Origin: Streptomyces oryzae
GTDB taxonomy: Bacteria; Actinomycetota; Actinomycetes; Streptomycetales; Streptomycetaceae
Direction: 5' to 3'
DNA length: 36,043 nucleotides
NCBI RefSeq assembly: GCF_017676365.1
Contig: NZ_JADKMA010000060.1
Span: 1-36,043, forward strand
In this document: positions 15,470 to 23,167 of the stretch, piece by piece
Layout: each line of letters starts with the position of its first letter
Numbering within the stretch: the first letter of the stretch is position 1
The notes under the pieces: model-generated
Seen by the model: only the letters and a program-made list of their open reading frames with translations
Database searches by the model: none
Told to the model about the DNA's origin: nothing
Position numbers and translations under genes: made by a program

Positions 15470-16840
15470 TCAGGCCGAGACCTTCGGAGCAGCCTCATGG
15501 GCAGCCCCCTCCGGCGCTGGCCGGGGCTCCCCTGGGTGGCCGCCCGGCAGCAGACCGCGTACCCGGCCGCCGAACGCGGCACAGTGGCGGCCCGCCCACA
15601 CCAGGAAGGCGGTCGGCAGGAACACCGCGTCGGCCGCGATCATCGCCAGCGAGAAGAACGGCAGTCCGAGCAGTACGGCGATGCTGAGATGCTCCGTGAT
15701 CATGAAGGCCAGCAGCACGTTCTTGGCCCGCCGGTTGAGCAGGGTGAACGGGAAGGCGACCTGGGTGGCGACCGTCCCGTAGGTGACCAGGAAGACCATC
15801 ACGCCGTTGCCCGCCAGCAGATGGCTCAGCTCAGGCCAGGGCGTGAAGTAGTCCAGGTTCATCGGGTAGTAGACGGCCGTGCCGTCCTGCCAGCGGGAGC
15901 CCTGGATCTTGAACCAGCCGGCCGTCGAGTAGACCAGGCAGACCTCGATCATGATGACGAGCAGTACGCCGTTGTGCGCCAGATTGGCGAGGATGTCGCA
16001 CACGTCGCGCAGCTCGCGCACCGCCGTACCGCCGCGCACCGCCGCCCTGTTGACGACCCACCACAGTCCGTGTACGGCCCACAGCGCCCAGTAGAAGAGC
16101 GCCCAGCCGATGCTGAAACCGCCCGCGACGGAACTGCCCACCAATACGGCGCCGAAAACGGTCCACAGCACCACGCCCCCGACCCCGGCGCTGCCGGCAA
16201 CGGCGGCGACACCGACCGCGTCCGGCCGCCCGGCCGTATCCGGGTACCCGGCCGTGTCCGGGCGCTCGACCGCGTCCGGCCGCCCGGCCAACTGTTCGCC
16301 CCCCGGCTCGCCCGCGCGCTCGGTGGCCGCCTTCCGGCGCTCCCGGAAGCGCCTCGTCCGCCGGGCGTCCAGGGACCACACCTGCGCGCAGCGGGTGAAG
16401 ACGAGGTACATCGACATCAGATGGATGATGTTGTCGCCGCCGTCGCCCATGAAGACGCTGCGGTTCTGCAGCGAGAGCACCCCGACCATGAACAGCACTG
16501 TGGAGGCTCTGGTGTGCCAGCCGAGCAGTACGGCGGCGGCGGCCGCGATGGCGACGACGTAGACGAGCTGGAACCAGCTGTTGCTGCTGGACCACATCAG
16601 CACCGTGAAGGCGTCGTTGGTGTCGATCAGCTGTCGGGCCAGCCCCCAGGTCCACGGGCTGTCAGGGCCGTACAGCTCCTGCCGGTGCGGCCACTCGCGC
16701 AGCAGGAAGAACAGCCAGGCGGCGCCGAAGCCGATCCGGACGATCGCCGTCTGGTAGGGGCCGAGCGCCTGTGCGGTGATTCGGGCCAGGCCGCGCGAGA
16801 CGCACCGCTCGACCCGTGCGCGCGGTCCTTCGATCCCCAT
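15470..16840 (-). CDS. HTTM-domain membrane protein (vitamin K-dependent carboxylase-like fold)
   Basis: 456 aa from ATG 16840 (GAGGGA upstream); a GTG at 16861 that overlaps the DUF5819 stop and has GGGAGG 6 nt before it is an equally good start. Multiple TM segments match the HTTM family, the transmembrane part shared with vertebrate gamma-glutamyl carboxylase: VRIGFGAAWLFFLLREWPHR, WWVVNRAAV, VYSTAGWFKIQGSRWQDG and NLDYFTPWPELSHLL. The STAGWFKIQGSRW segment near the membrane interface is the typical conserved block. No carboxylase activity is known for bacterial members of this type. A hydrophilic loop carries a four-fold hexapeptide repeat (RPDAVE/RPDTAG/YPDTAG/RPDAVG). Coupled to a DUF5819 protein, suggesting a two-part membrane system of unknown role. 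Confidence 0.85.
   Translation of the reverse strand: MGIEGPRARVERCVSRGLARITAQALGPYQTAIVRIGFGAAWLFFLLREWPHRQELYGPDSPWTWGLARQLIDTNDAFTVLMWSSSNSWFQLVYVVAIAAAAAVLLGWHTRASTVLFMVGVLSLQNRSVFMGDGGDNIIHLMSMYLVFTRCAQVWSLDARRTRRFRERRKAATERAGEPGGEQLAGRPDAVERPDTAGYPDTAGRPDAVGVAAVAGSAGVGGVVLWTVFGAVLVGSSVAGGFSIGWALFYWALWAVHGLWWVVNRAAVRGGTAVRELRDVCDILANLAHNGVLLVIMIEVCLVYSTAGWFKIQGSRWQDGTAVYYPMNLDYFTPWPELSHLLAGNGVMVFLVTYGTVATQVAFPFTLLNRRAKNVLLAFMITEHLSIAVLLGLPFFSLAMIAADAVFLPTAFLVWAGRHCAAFGGRVRGLLPGGHPGEPRPAPEGAAHEAAPKVSA
16215..16286. repeat. 18-bp tandem repeat, 4 copies, in the HTTM gene
   Basis: Four contiguous 18-bp units (16215, 16233, 16251, 16269); the first and last are identical. In frame they encode a hexapeptide repeat of the form (R/Y)PD(A/T)(V/A)(E/G) in the loop between TM groups. 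Copy number can change without breaking the frame. Confidence 0.85.
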
Positions 16841-16857
16841 GTACCGTCCCTCGTCCG

Positions 16858-17535
16858 TCACTTGCCGCCTCCCGGAAGGTCGGCGCTGGTGACCTGCCAC
16901 CAGGGCTGCGTCGTGTACCTGGTTTTCACGTCGTACCGCTCATCGCTCCACCGTGGCGGGGCGACCGGGGTGACGGCGGAGCGCACCTGGATGCGCTCGA
17001 CGCTGCCACCGTTGAGTTCGGGCCCGAAGCGCCGCATCACGATGCGCTTGATGTACTGCTCGGAGAGCCTGCCGCGCAGCCCGAGGGGCTTGCCCTTCTC
17101 GTCGTGGTTGTCGACGTAGAACTCCCAGGCGCGGCGCAGTTCGTTCTGCTGGGTGTGGCTGGGGGCCGGATTTCCGTGGATGGCCTCGCCGTCCATGGCG
17201 CTGAGGTTGACCCAGCCGGTGGTCTCGGTGGTGCCGTCGTGCTTGGCGACGGTCGCGCGCGCGTGTACGGCGACGTTCTGCTGGAGGGGGTTGGGGGCGA
17301 AGAGCTTCCAGTTGCGCTCGAACTCCGGGTAGACGTACGAGTCGACGAGCTCTCCGTGCCGCTTGCTGATCGTGTTGTCCGGGGCCGTCTGCAAGAAGAC
17401 CATCGCCACGTGGAACGCGATCCCGACCGTGACGACGGCCACGGCTATCGCGACGAAGATCCGCGCGGGCAACGAGAGCGCGGCGATCCCGCGCATGCCT
17501 TCCCCCCCGGGCGCCTGCTGCGCCGCTGGCTCCAT
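16858..17535 (-). CDS. DUF5819 family membrane-anchored protein
   Basis: 225 aa from ATG 17535. One N-terminal TM ([20 protein letters not shown], about 26-45) places the rest outside the membrane. The extracytoplasmic part has the family hallmark [13 protein letters not shown], in which the FAPNP block is invariant, followed by [15 protein letters not shown] and [15 protein letters not shown]. Function unknown. It overlaps or abuts the HTTM gene start, an association I recall as recurrent in Streptomyces, so the two probably act together in the membrane. The FAPNP block also occurs near HTTM-type proteins in other bacteria. Confidence 0.85.
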   Translation of the reverse strand: MEPAAQQAPGGEGMRGIAALSLPARIFVAIAVAVVTVGIAFHVAMVFLQTAPDNTISKRHGELVDSYVYPEFERNWKLFAPNPLQQNVAVHARATVAKHDGTTETTGWVNLSAMDGEAIHGNPAPSHTQQNELRRAWEFYVDNHDEKGKPLGLRGRLSEQYIKRIVMRRFGPELNGGSVERIQVRSAVTPVAPPRWSDERYDVKTRYTTQPWWQVTSADLPGGGK

Positions 17536-17656
17536 GCCCTGCCCCCTGCTCCCCTGTTTCCATGCCCATGCCCATGCTCGGGCCGGTCCGCCTCAGAGAC
17601 TCTCAGAGGGTACTGGGCAGGGCACTGCTGGCCCCTCCGCTCGGCGGCATTCGCCC

Positions 17657-17685
17657 TTGACAGGCTCAGGACCCGCACTCATCCT
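17657..17685 (+). promoter_or_regulatory. Promoter of the paaABCDE operon
   Basis: TTGACA at 17657-17662 is a perfect -35 box; 17 nt later CATCCT (17680-17685) serves as a -10. The predicted start near 17692 falls inside the PaaR-type dyad, the position expected for repression. Confidence 0.6.
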
Positions 17686-17706
17686 TGAACCGAACGATCG
17701 GTCGGT
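17685..17706. promoter_or_regulatory. PaaR-type operator, site 3 (paaABCDE)
   Basis: ACCGAACGATCGGT at 17689-17702, identical over 14 bp (and into the following CGGT) to the dyad between paaN and the TetR gene. It overlaps the predicted transcription start of paaA. Confidence 0.78.
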
Positions 17707-17737
17707 AGGCCGGACGCCGAGGGATCAGGGGGCAGGT

Positions 17738-18805
17738 ATGACACCGGTGACATCGCCGCCGCGCGGTCACGGCGCGGGGGAGGGCGTGAGCGGTACGCCC
17801 GACCCGGCTGCGCGCGGGCGTGCGGCGGATCCCGAGGCGGAGCGCTCCTTGCAGGCCGCCTTCGACGCCGCCGTCGCCGCCGACGAGCGCATCGAGCCCC
17901 GGGACTGGATGCCGGACGCCTACCGCTCCACCCTCGTCCGCCAGATCGCCCAGCACGCGCATTCCGAGATCATCGGCATGCAGCCGGAGGCCAACTGGAT
18001 CACCCGCGCGCCCTCGCTGCGCCGCAAGGCGATCCTGATGGCCAAGGTGCAGGACGAGGCGGGCCACGGCCTGTATCTCTACGGCGCGGCCGAAACGCTG
18101 GGCACGGGGCGCGACGAGCTGCTCGACAAGCTGCACACGGGCCGCCAGAAGTACTCCTCGATCTTCAACTACCCCACGCTGACCTGGGCGGACGTCGGCG
18201 CCATCGGCTGGCTGGTGGACGGCGCCGCCATCACCAACCAGGTGCCGCTGTGCCGCTGTTCGTACGGCCCGTATGCCCGCGCGATGGTCCGGATCTGCAA
18301 GGAGGAGTCCTTCCACCAGCGCCAGGGCTACGAGTTGCTGCTGGCCCTGGCCCGCGGCACCGAGGCGCAGCGCGCGATGGCGCAGGACGCGGTGGACCGC
18401 TGGTGGTGGCCGTCGCTGATGATGTTCGGCCCGCCGGATGACGAGTCGGCACACAGCGCCCAGTCCATGGCCTGGAAGATCAAGCGGCACTCCAACGACG
18501 AGCTGCGGCAGCGCTTCGTGGACATCTGCGTCCCCCAGGCCGAAGCGCTGGGCCTCACCCTCCCCGACCCCGAGCTGCGCTGGAACGAGGAGCGGGGCCA
18601 CTGGGACTTCGGCGCCATCGACTGGCAGGAGTTCCGCGAGGTGCTCAAGGGCAACGGCCCCTGCAACGAACAGCGGCTGAACCAGCGCCGTGCGGCGCAT
18701 GAGAACGGCGCCTGGGTCCGCGAGGCAGCCGCGGCACACGCCGCCAAGCAGGCGGCCCGCGCCGCGCAGGGTGCGGCGTCCGCACCCCGGACAGCGAGGA
18801 GTTGA
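17738..18805 (+). CDS. paaA: 1,2-phenylacetyl-CoA epoxidase catalytic subunit PaaA
   Basis: 355 aa from ATG 17738 (AGGGGG 5 nt upstream); the longer open frame to 17363 has no support. PaaA is the di-iron oxygenase subunit that epoxidises the ring of phenylacetyl-CoA. Ferritin-like helices hold the iron ligands: QDEAGHG (E107, H110) and [14 protein letters not shown] (E190, H193), with [20 protein letters not shown] and [16 protein letters not shown] as family blocks. The C-terminus is an Ala-rich tail. First gene of a five-gene operon under a promoter with a PaaR-type dyad. Confidence 0.96.
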   Translation: MTPVTSPPRGHGAGEGVSGTPDPAARGRAADPEAERSLQAAFDAAVAADERIEPRDWMPDAYRSTLVRQIAQHAHSEIIGMQPEANWITRAPSLRRKAILMAKVQDEAGHGLYLYGAAETLGTGRDELLDKLHTGRQKYSSIFNYPTLTWADVGAIGWLVDGAAITNQVPLCRCSYGPYARAMVRICKEESFHQRQGYELLLALARGTEAQRAMAQDAVDRWWWPSLMMFGPPDDESAHSAQSMAWKIKRHSNDELRQRFVDICVPQAEALGLTLPDPELRWNEERGHWDFGAIDWQEFREVLKGNGPCNEQRLNQRRAAHENGAWVREAAAAHAAKQAARAAQGAASAPRTARS

Positions 18806-18808
18806 GCC

Positions 18809-19093
18809 ATGAGTGCCGACTGGCCCCTGTGGGAGGTCTTCGTACGCAGCAGGCGCGGCCTCTCGCACACCCACGCGGGCAGCCTGCATGCCCCGGACGC
18901 CCAGCTGGCGCTGCGCAACGCGCGGGATCTGTTCACCCGCCGCAGCGAGGGCGTCTCCCTGTGGGTGGTCCCCTCCAGCGAGATCACCGCCTCCTCGCCG
19001 GACGAGAAGGACCCCTTCTTCGAGCCCGCCGCCGACAAGCCCTACCGCCATCCCACGTTCTACGAGGTCCCGGAAGGGGTGCGGAATCTGTGA
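18809..19093 (+). CDS. paaB: 1,2-phenylacetyl-CoA epoxidase subunit PaaB
   Basis: 94 aa, ATG 3 nt after paaA, with GAGGAG as ribosome site. Short conserved protein: WPLWEVFVRSRRGLSHTHAG, ALRNARDLFTRRSEGVSLWV. PaaB bridges PaaAC heterodimers in the E. coli complex and is needed for activity. Length matches the family (about 95 aa). Confidence 0.95.
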   Translation: MSADWPLWEVFVRSRRGLSHTHAGSLHAPDAQLALRNARDLFTRRSEGVSLWVVPSSEITASSPDEKDPFFEPAADKPYRHPTFYEVPEGVRNL

Positions 19094-19812
19094 CGGCCAC
19101 AGCACCGCAGGCCCTGGCCACCCTCCCGCTCGCCGACGACGCGCTGATCCTCTCCCACCGCCTCGGCGAATGGGCGGGCCACGCCCCCGTGCTGGAGGAG
19201 GAGATGGCGCTGGCCAACATCGCGCTGGACCTGCTGGGCCAGGCCCGCGCGCTGTACGCCGGGCTCGCCGAAGTGCTGGGCGGCGAGGACGAGATCGCCT
19301 TCCTCCGGGAGGAACGCGCCTTCCGCAACTGCCAGCTGGTGGAACAGCCCAACGGAGACTTCGCGCACACCATGGTGCGGCAGCTGTTCTTCTCCGCGTA
19401 CCAACAGCCGCTCTACGCCCGGCTGTCGCCGGTGCTCCCGCTGGCGGCCAAGGCGGCCAGCGAGACGGCCTACCACCGCGACCACGCCGAGCAGTGGACG
19501 CTGCGGCTGGGCGACGGCACGGAGGAGAGCCACGCCCGCACCCAGCGCGCCGCCGATGCACTGTGGCGGTACACGGGCGAGCTGTTCCAGCCCGTCGAGG
19601 GCCTGGACGTGGCGTGGCAGGAGCTTGCCGAGGAGTGGCACGCGGACATCCGTGACGTCTTCGGCCGCGCCGGGCTCACCGTCCCCGAGGGCCCGAGCGA
19701 GGGCGCCTGGTCCGCCGGCGCGGGCCGCCAGGGGCTGCACACCGAGCCGTTCGGCCGGCTGCTCGCCGAGATGCAGCATCTGCACCGCAGCCACCCGGGG
19801 GCGACATGGTGA
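19090..19812 (+). CDS. paaC: 1,2-phenylacetyl-CoA epoxidase structural subunit PaaC
   Basis: 240 aa, GTG at 19090 overlapping the paaB stop (GTGA). Ferritin-like helical protein: LGEWAGHAPVLEEEMALANI, ALDLLGQARALYAGLAEVLG, ASETAYHRDHAEQWTLRLGD. PaaC is homologous to PaaA but in E. coli has lost the metal site; it stabilises PaaA. Coupled on both sides to paaB and paaD. Confidence 0.95.
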   Translation: MTATAPQALATLPLADDALILSHRLGEWAGHAPVLEEEMALANIALDLLGQARALYAGLAEVLGGEDEIAFLREERAFRNCQLVEQPNGDFAHTMVRQLFFSAYQQPLYARLSPVLPLAAKAASETAYHRDHAEQWTLRLGDGTEESHARTQRAADALWRYTGELFQPVEGLDVAWQELAEEWHADIRDVFGRAGLTVPEGPSEGAWSAGAGRQGLHTEPFGRLLAEMQHLHRSHPGATW

Positions 19813-20369
19813 CCGGCTCGGCGCCCGCGGGGCGACACCCCCGAGAGGCGTCCCTGACCCAGCTGGCCGGCTCGGTGCCCGATCCGGAGCTGCCTGTGAT
19901 CACCCTCGCCGAGCTGGGCGTGCTGCGCCGGGTGGCGGAACCGGAGCCCGGTCATGTGCGGGTCGAGCTGACCCCGACCTACACCGGCTGCCCCGCGATC
20001 GAGGCGATGGCGGCCGACATCGAGCGGGTGCTGCGGGAAGAGGGCGGCGCCGAGCGCGTCGAGGTCCGTACGGTGCTCTCGCCGCCCTGGTCGAGCGACG
20101 ACATCAGCGAGGAGGGCCGCCGCAAGCTCGCCGAGCACGGCGTCGCACCGCCCCGCGCCGGGGCCCGGCGTGCTGGACCAGTCCTGGTGGGCCTCTCCCC
20201 CACCCGGCACACACACCCGGCGCAGGCTCCGGCCCCGGAGCCGGTCCGCTGCCCGAACTGCGGTTCGGCCGCAACGGAGTTGCTCAGCCGGTTCTCCTCC
20301 ACGGCCTGCAAGGCACTGCGCCGCTGCACCGACTGCCGGGAGCCGTTCGACCACTTCAAGGAGGTCTGA
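19806..20369 (+). CDS. paaD: Phenylacetate degradation protein PaaD (MIP18-like, Fe-S assembly)
   Basis: 187 aa from ATG 19806; GTG 19809 (GTGA overlap with paaC) is equally plausible. N-terminal DUF59/MIP18 fold: SVPDPELPVITLAELGVLRR, VELTPTYTGCPAIEAMAADI, SPPWSSDDISEEGRRKLAEH. The C-terminal zinc-binding tail has CPNCGS and CTDC (pattern SRFSSTACKALRRCTDCREP), as in E. coli PaaD. It is thought to mature the Fe-S cluster or iron site of the epoxidase. Confidence 0.94.
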   Translation: MVTGSAPAGRHPREASLTQLAGSVPDPELPVITLAELGVLRRVAEPEPGHVRVELTPTYTGCPAIEAMAADIERVLREEGGAERVEVRTVLSPPWSSDDISEEGRRKLAEHGVAPPRAGARRAGPVLVGLSPTRHTHPAQAPAPEPVRCPNCGSAATELLSRFSSTACKALRRCTDCREPFDHFKEV

Positions 20370-20371
20370 GG

Positions 20372-21460
20372 GTGCCCACAGCGCCGGCCTTCCACCCGCT
20401 GCGCGTCCGCTCGCTCGAGCGGCTGACCGACGACGCGGCAGCGCTCACCCTCGACGTACCGCCCGAGCTGCGCGAGTCCTTCGGCTACGCCCCCGGCCAG
20501 CACCTCACCCTGCGGCGGGTGACCGAACGAGGCGAGGAGATACGCCGCACCTACTCGCTGTGCGACCCGGCCGACCCCCGGCCCGCGACACTGCGGGTGG
20601 GCATCCGGCTGGTGGAGGGCGGCGAGTTCTCCACGTACGCACTCAAGGAGCTGACCGAGGGCAGCACCGTCGAAGTGCTGCCACCCATCGGCCGCTTCGT
20701 GCTGGAGCCGCGCCCCGGCCGGTTCGCCGCGGTGGTGGGCGGCAGCGGGATCACGCCCGTGCTGTCCATGGCCGGCACACTGCTGGCCCGCGAGCCACAG
20801 GCCCGCTTCTGCCTGATACGCAGTGACCGCACCACGGCCTCCACGATGTTCCTGGAGGAGGTCGCCGACCTCAAGGACCGCTATCCCAGCCGCTTCCAGC
20901 TGGTGACGGCGCTCTCCCGCGAGGAACAACACAGCGGGCTGCCCTCCGGTCGGCTGGACGAGCAGCGGCTGACCACGCTGCTGCCCGCCCTGCTGACCGC
21001 TGCCGGGGTGCGGGAGACGGACGGCTGGTATCTGTGCGGCCCGCTCGGCCTGGTGGAGGGCGCGACGAAGGCGCTGCGGGCGCTGGAGGTGCCCAGGGAC
21101 CGTATCCACCAGGAGATCTTCCACGCGGACAGCTCCGCCGCTGCCCGCCCCGCACCGCCACCCACCGGCCGGTCGGTATCCGGCTCCGCCACGGTCAGCG
21201 CCACCCTGGGCGGACGCGGCGGCAGTTGGCCCGCACAGGAGGGGGAGACGCTGCTGGAGACGGTGCTGCGGAACCGGACCGACGCCCCGTACGCCTGCAA
21301 GGGAGGGGTCTGCGGCACCTGCCGGGCCCGGCTGCTCGGCGGCGAGATCCATATGGACCGCAACTTCGCGCTGGAGCCGGAGGAGCTGGACGCGGGGTAT
21401 GTGCTGGCCTGCCAGTCGCATCCGCTCACCGAGAAAGTGGAGGTCGATTTCGACGCGTGA
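20372..21460 (+). CDS. paaE: 1,2-phenylacetyl-CoA epoxidase reductase subunit PaaE
   Basis: 362 aa, GTG at 20372 with an excellent AAGGAGGT 6 nt upstream. Domains: FAD-binding ferredoxin reductase barrel (RRTYSLCDPADPRPATLRVG, with RxYS for FAD), NAD(P)-binding domain (VVGGSGITPVLSMAGTLLAR; YLCGP), and a C-terminal plant-type 2Fe-2S ferredoxin with C309, C314, C317 and C347 (ACKGGVCGTCRARLLGGEI). It passes electrons from NADPH to the PaaAC di-iron centre. Last gene of the operon. Confidence 0.95.
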   Translation: MPTAPAFHPLRVRSLERLTDDAAALTLDVPPELRESFGYAPGQHLTLRRVTERGEEIRRTYSLCDPADPRPATLRVGIRLVEGGEFSTYALKELTEGSTVEVLPPIGRFVLEPRPGRFAAVVGGSGITPVLSMAGTLLAREPQARFCLIRSDRTTASTMFLEEVADLKDRYPSRFQLVTALSREEQHSGLPSGRLDEQRLTTLLPALLTAAGVRETDGWYLCGPLGLVEGATKALRALEVPRDRIHQEIFHADSSAAARPAPPPTGRSVSGSATVSATLGGRGGSWPAQEGETLLETVLRNRTDAPYACKGGVCGTCRARLLGGEIHMDRNFALEPEELDAGYVLACQSHPLTEKVEVDFDA

Positions 21461-21493
21461 GTCCGCCCTCTGGTGAAGTCCGCCCGCCCGCCC

Positions 21494-21512
21494 TAACCTG
21501 ACGGCTCGTCAG
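21494..21512. promoter_or_regulatory. Operator dyad overlapping the acyl-CoA dehydrogenase promoter
   Basis: CTGACG-GCT-CGTCAG (21498-21512) is a perfect inverted repeat with 6-bp arms. It overlaps a TAACCT -10-like box at 21494-21499, 57 bp upstream of the gene. This is the place for a repressor, probably of the TetR or fatty-acid-regulator type; no matching regulator is adjacent. Confidence 0.6.
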
Positions 21513-21555
21513 TTCTGTGTGCGGAGGAATTCAGCGGACCCCCGGGGAGAGCGCC

Positions 21556-22659
21556 ATGGACTTCAGCTTCAGCGAAGAGCAGCAGGCGGCCCAGGAAGCG
21601 GCCAGGGCCGTCTTCGCACAGGTGTCGCCGGACGCCGTGGACAGCCCGGCGCTGACGCCGGGTGCGGTCGCCGACGACTTCGACCGGGCACTGTGGCAGC
21701 GGCTCGCCCGCTCCGACCTGCTCGGCCTCACCGTGCCTGCCGAGCACGGCGGCCTGGGCCTCGACCTGGTGGCGCTGTGCCTGGTGCTGCGCGAGGCGGG
21801 CCGCGTGCTGGCGCGCGTACCACTGCTGGAGACCAGCGCCGCGGCCCTCGTCCTCGCCGAGTACGGCACCGAACAAGCGCGCGCCGCGCTCCTGCCGCGG
21901 ATCGCGGCCGGCGAACTGGCGGTCACGGTCGCCGGACAGGGACGTACGGGCCACGAACCGGCCGAGCACGCCGTGACGGCGCTACCGGCGCCCGACGGGG
22001 ACGGCTGGGTGCTGGAGGGGGTGCAGACCGCCGTGCCGTGGGCGGCCACCGCGGACTTCGCCGTCATCCCGGCGCGAACCGCCGAGGGCCGCCCCCTGCT
22101 GGCCCTCCTCGCACCCGGCACCGCAGGCCTCCTGCTCGCCGAGCAGGCGTCCACCAACGGCGAACGCTACGCCGAGATGCGGCTGGAAGCGGTGCGCGTA
22201 CCGGCGCGCGACGTCATCGCCCATCCGGACGCTCCCGCCCGGCTGCACCGGCTGCTGGCCACCGGCACCTGTGCGCTGGCGCTCGGCCTGGGCAGCCGGG
22301 TGCTGGAGATGACCAGCGCATACGTCAGCCAGCGCGAGCAGTTCGGGTTCCCCGTCGCCACGTTCCAGGCGGTCGCCGTCCAGGCAGCCGACCGCTACAT
22401 CGACCTGCGCGCGATGGAGGCCACCCTCTGGCAGGCGGCCTGGCGGCTCGACCCGGTCGAGGTGGCCGTCGCCAAGATGTGGGCGGCCGACGGGGTACGC
22501 AGGGTGGTGCAGACGGCACAGCATCTGCACGGTGGCATGGGCGCCGACACCGACTACCCGCTGCACCGCTTTCATGCCTGGGCCAAGCAATGGGAGCTCT
22601 CCTACGGCCCGGCAGCCGCCCATGAGGCGGCCCTCGCGGACCTGCTCGCCACCCACTGA
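21556..22659 (+). CDS. Acyl-CoA dehydrogenase family protein
   Basis: 367 aa from ATG 21556 (GGGGAGAG upstream). FAD-dependent acyl-CoA dehydrogenase fold: MDFSFSEEQQAAQEAARAVF, LGLTVPAEHGGLGLDLVALC, the flavin domain VTALPAPDGDGWVLEGVQTA and the C-terminal block QREQFGFPVATFQAVAVQAA, LHGGMGADTDYPLHRFHAWA. The usual catalytic Glu in the YEGT-type motif near the C-terminus is replaced by SYGPAAAH, as in the non-catalytic partner subunits of heteromeric FadE enzymes. Substrate unknown; proximity to paa genes is suggestive only. It has its own promoter with a dyad, so it is not part of the paa transcript. Confidence 0.88.
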   Translation: MDFSFSEEQQAAQEAARAVFAQVSPDAVDSPALTPGAVADDFDRALWQRLARSDLLGLTVPAEHGGLGLDLVALCLVLREAGRVLARVPLLETSAAALVLAEYGTEQARAALLPRIAAGELAVTVAGQGRTGHEPAEHAVTALPAPDGDGWVLEGVQTAVPWAATADFAVIPARTAEGRPLLALLAPGTAGLLLAEQASTNGERYAEMRLEAVRVPARDVIAHPDAPARLHRLLATGTCALALGLGSRVLEMTSAYVSQREQFGFPVATFQAVAVQAADRYIDLRAMEATLWQAAWRLDPVEVAVAKMWAADGVRRVVQTAQHLHGGMGADTDYPLHRFHAWAKQWELSYGPAAAHEAALADLLATH

Positions 22660-22663
22660 CATG

Positions 22664-22800
22664 AGAGGTGCGCCCCGAAGGGGCGCGGGGCTGTATCTGA
22701 CATGCGGCTCCGCCGCGTGGGCGCGACCAGCCTGGGGGCACCTCCCGGCCGGAGGCTGGGGGAGAACCCGCAGCCTGCAACGCACAGCAAGGGGCACCCC
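22664..22800. repeat. Streptomyces intergenic repeat, with hairpins acting as bidirectional terminator
   Basis: The 160-bp gap between convergent genes is filled by a dispersed-repeat-like sequence. GCGCCCC-GAA-GGGGCGC (22670-22686) and CATGCGGC-TCC-GCCGCGTG (22701-22719) form hairpins, followed by GCGCGACCAGCC and later ACCCGCAGCC. These pieces match the abundant 'GGGGCGCGGGG...GCGCGACCAGCC...CCGCAGCC' intergenic repeat I recall from Streptomyces genomes. Between the last two parts a second module (22731-22764) is inserted. Confidence 0.65.
22731..22764. repeat. Mini-repeat nested in the intergenic repeat (copy 1)
   Basis: CCTGGGGGCACCTCCCGGCC followed by GGAGGCTGGGGGAG. The same module recurs at 32120-32154 in front of pknB, with the framework CCTGGGGG-(N)-CCCGGC-(N)-AGGCTGGGGGAG. 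Modules of this shape are widespread in Streptomyces intergenic DNA. Confidence 0.65.
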
Positions 22801-22819
22801 CTCACCGGGGCGCGAAGCG

Positions 22820-23167
22820 CTACCGCACGAAAGCCGACCCCGCGTCCCCCTCAAGGGGACGCCCCGCGGCGTGCCAGGCCAGCATGCCGCCGTCGACGTT
22901 CACCGCGTCCACGCCCTGCTGGGCGAGGTACGCCGCGACCTGCGCTGAGCGCCCGCCGACGCGGCAGATCACATACACCCGCCCGCCCTCGCCGAGCCGT
23001 TCGGTCAACTCGCCCTGCCGCGCGACGAACTCGCTCATCGGAATGTGCAGCGCACCAGGAGCGCGCCCGGCGGCCCACTCGTCGTCCTCGCGTACGTCCA
23101 GCAGCAGCGCGTCGGCCGGTACGGAGGCGGCGTCCGTCTGCGGCACCTGCCCGGGAAGGGCGTTCAT
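22820..23167 (-). CDS. Single-domain rhodanese-like sulfurtransferase
   Basis: 115 aa, ATG at 23167 overlapping the stop of the J-domain gene (ATGA). LLLDVREDDEWAAGRAPGAL, HIPMSEF and the active loop VYVICRVGGRSAQVA with persulfide Cys C68 are diagnostic; the six-residue loop CRVGGR suits sulfur rather than phosphate substrates. The C-terminus VNVDGGMLAWHAAGRPL completes the fold. It transfers sulfane sulfur to an acceptor thiol; acceptor unknown. Coupling with a J-domain protein is conserved enough to suggest joint expression, not a known joint function. Confidence 0.93.
   Translation of the reverse strand: MNALPGQVPQTDAASVPADALLLDVREDDEWAAGRAPGALHIPMSEFVARQGELTERLGEGGRVYVICRVGGRSAQVAAYLAQQGVDAVNVDGGMLAWHAAGRPLEGDAGSAFVR

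Noticed and set aside
16215..16286. Tandem repeats as a CRISPR array
   Set aside because: Units are contiguous 18-mers without spacers and lie in frame in a coding region; the AGGCAC array at 25895 also lacks spacers, and no cas genes are present.
17363..17737. Extended N-terminus of paaA
   Set aside because: It would run through the promoter and PaaR-type dyad and the start of the divergent DUF5819 gene; the known PaaA start context and ribosome site fit ATG 17738.
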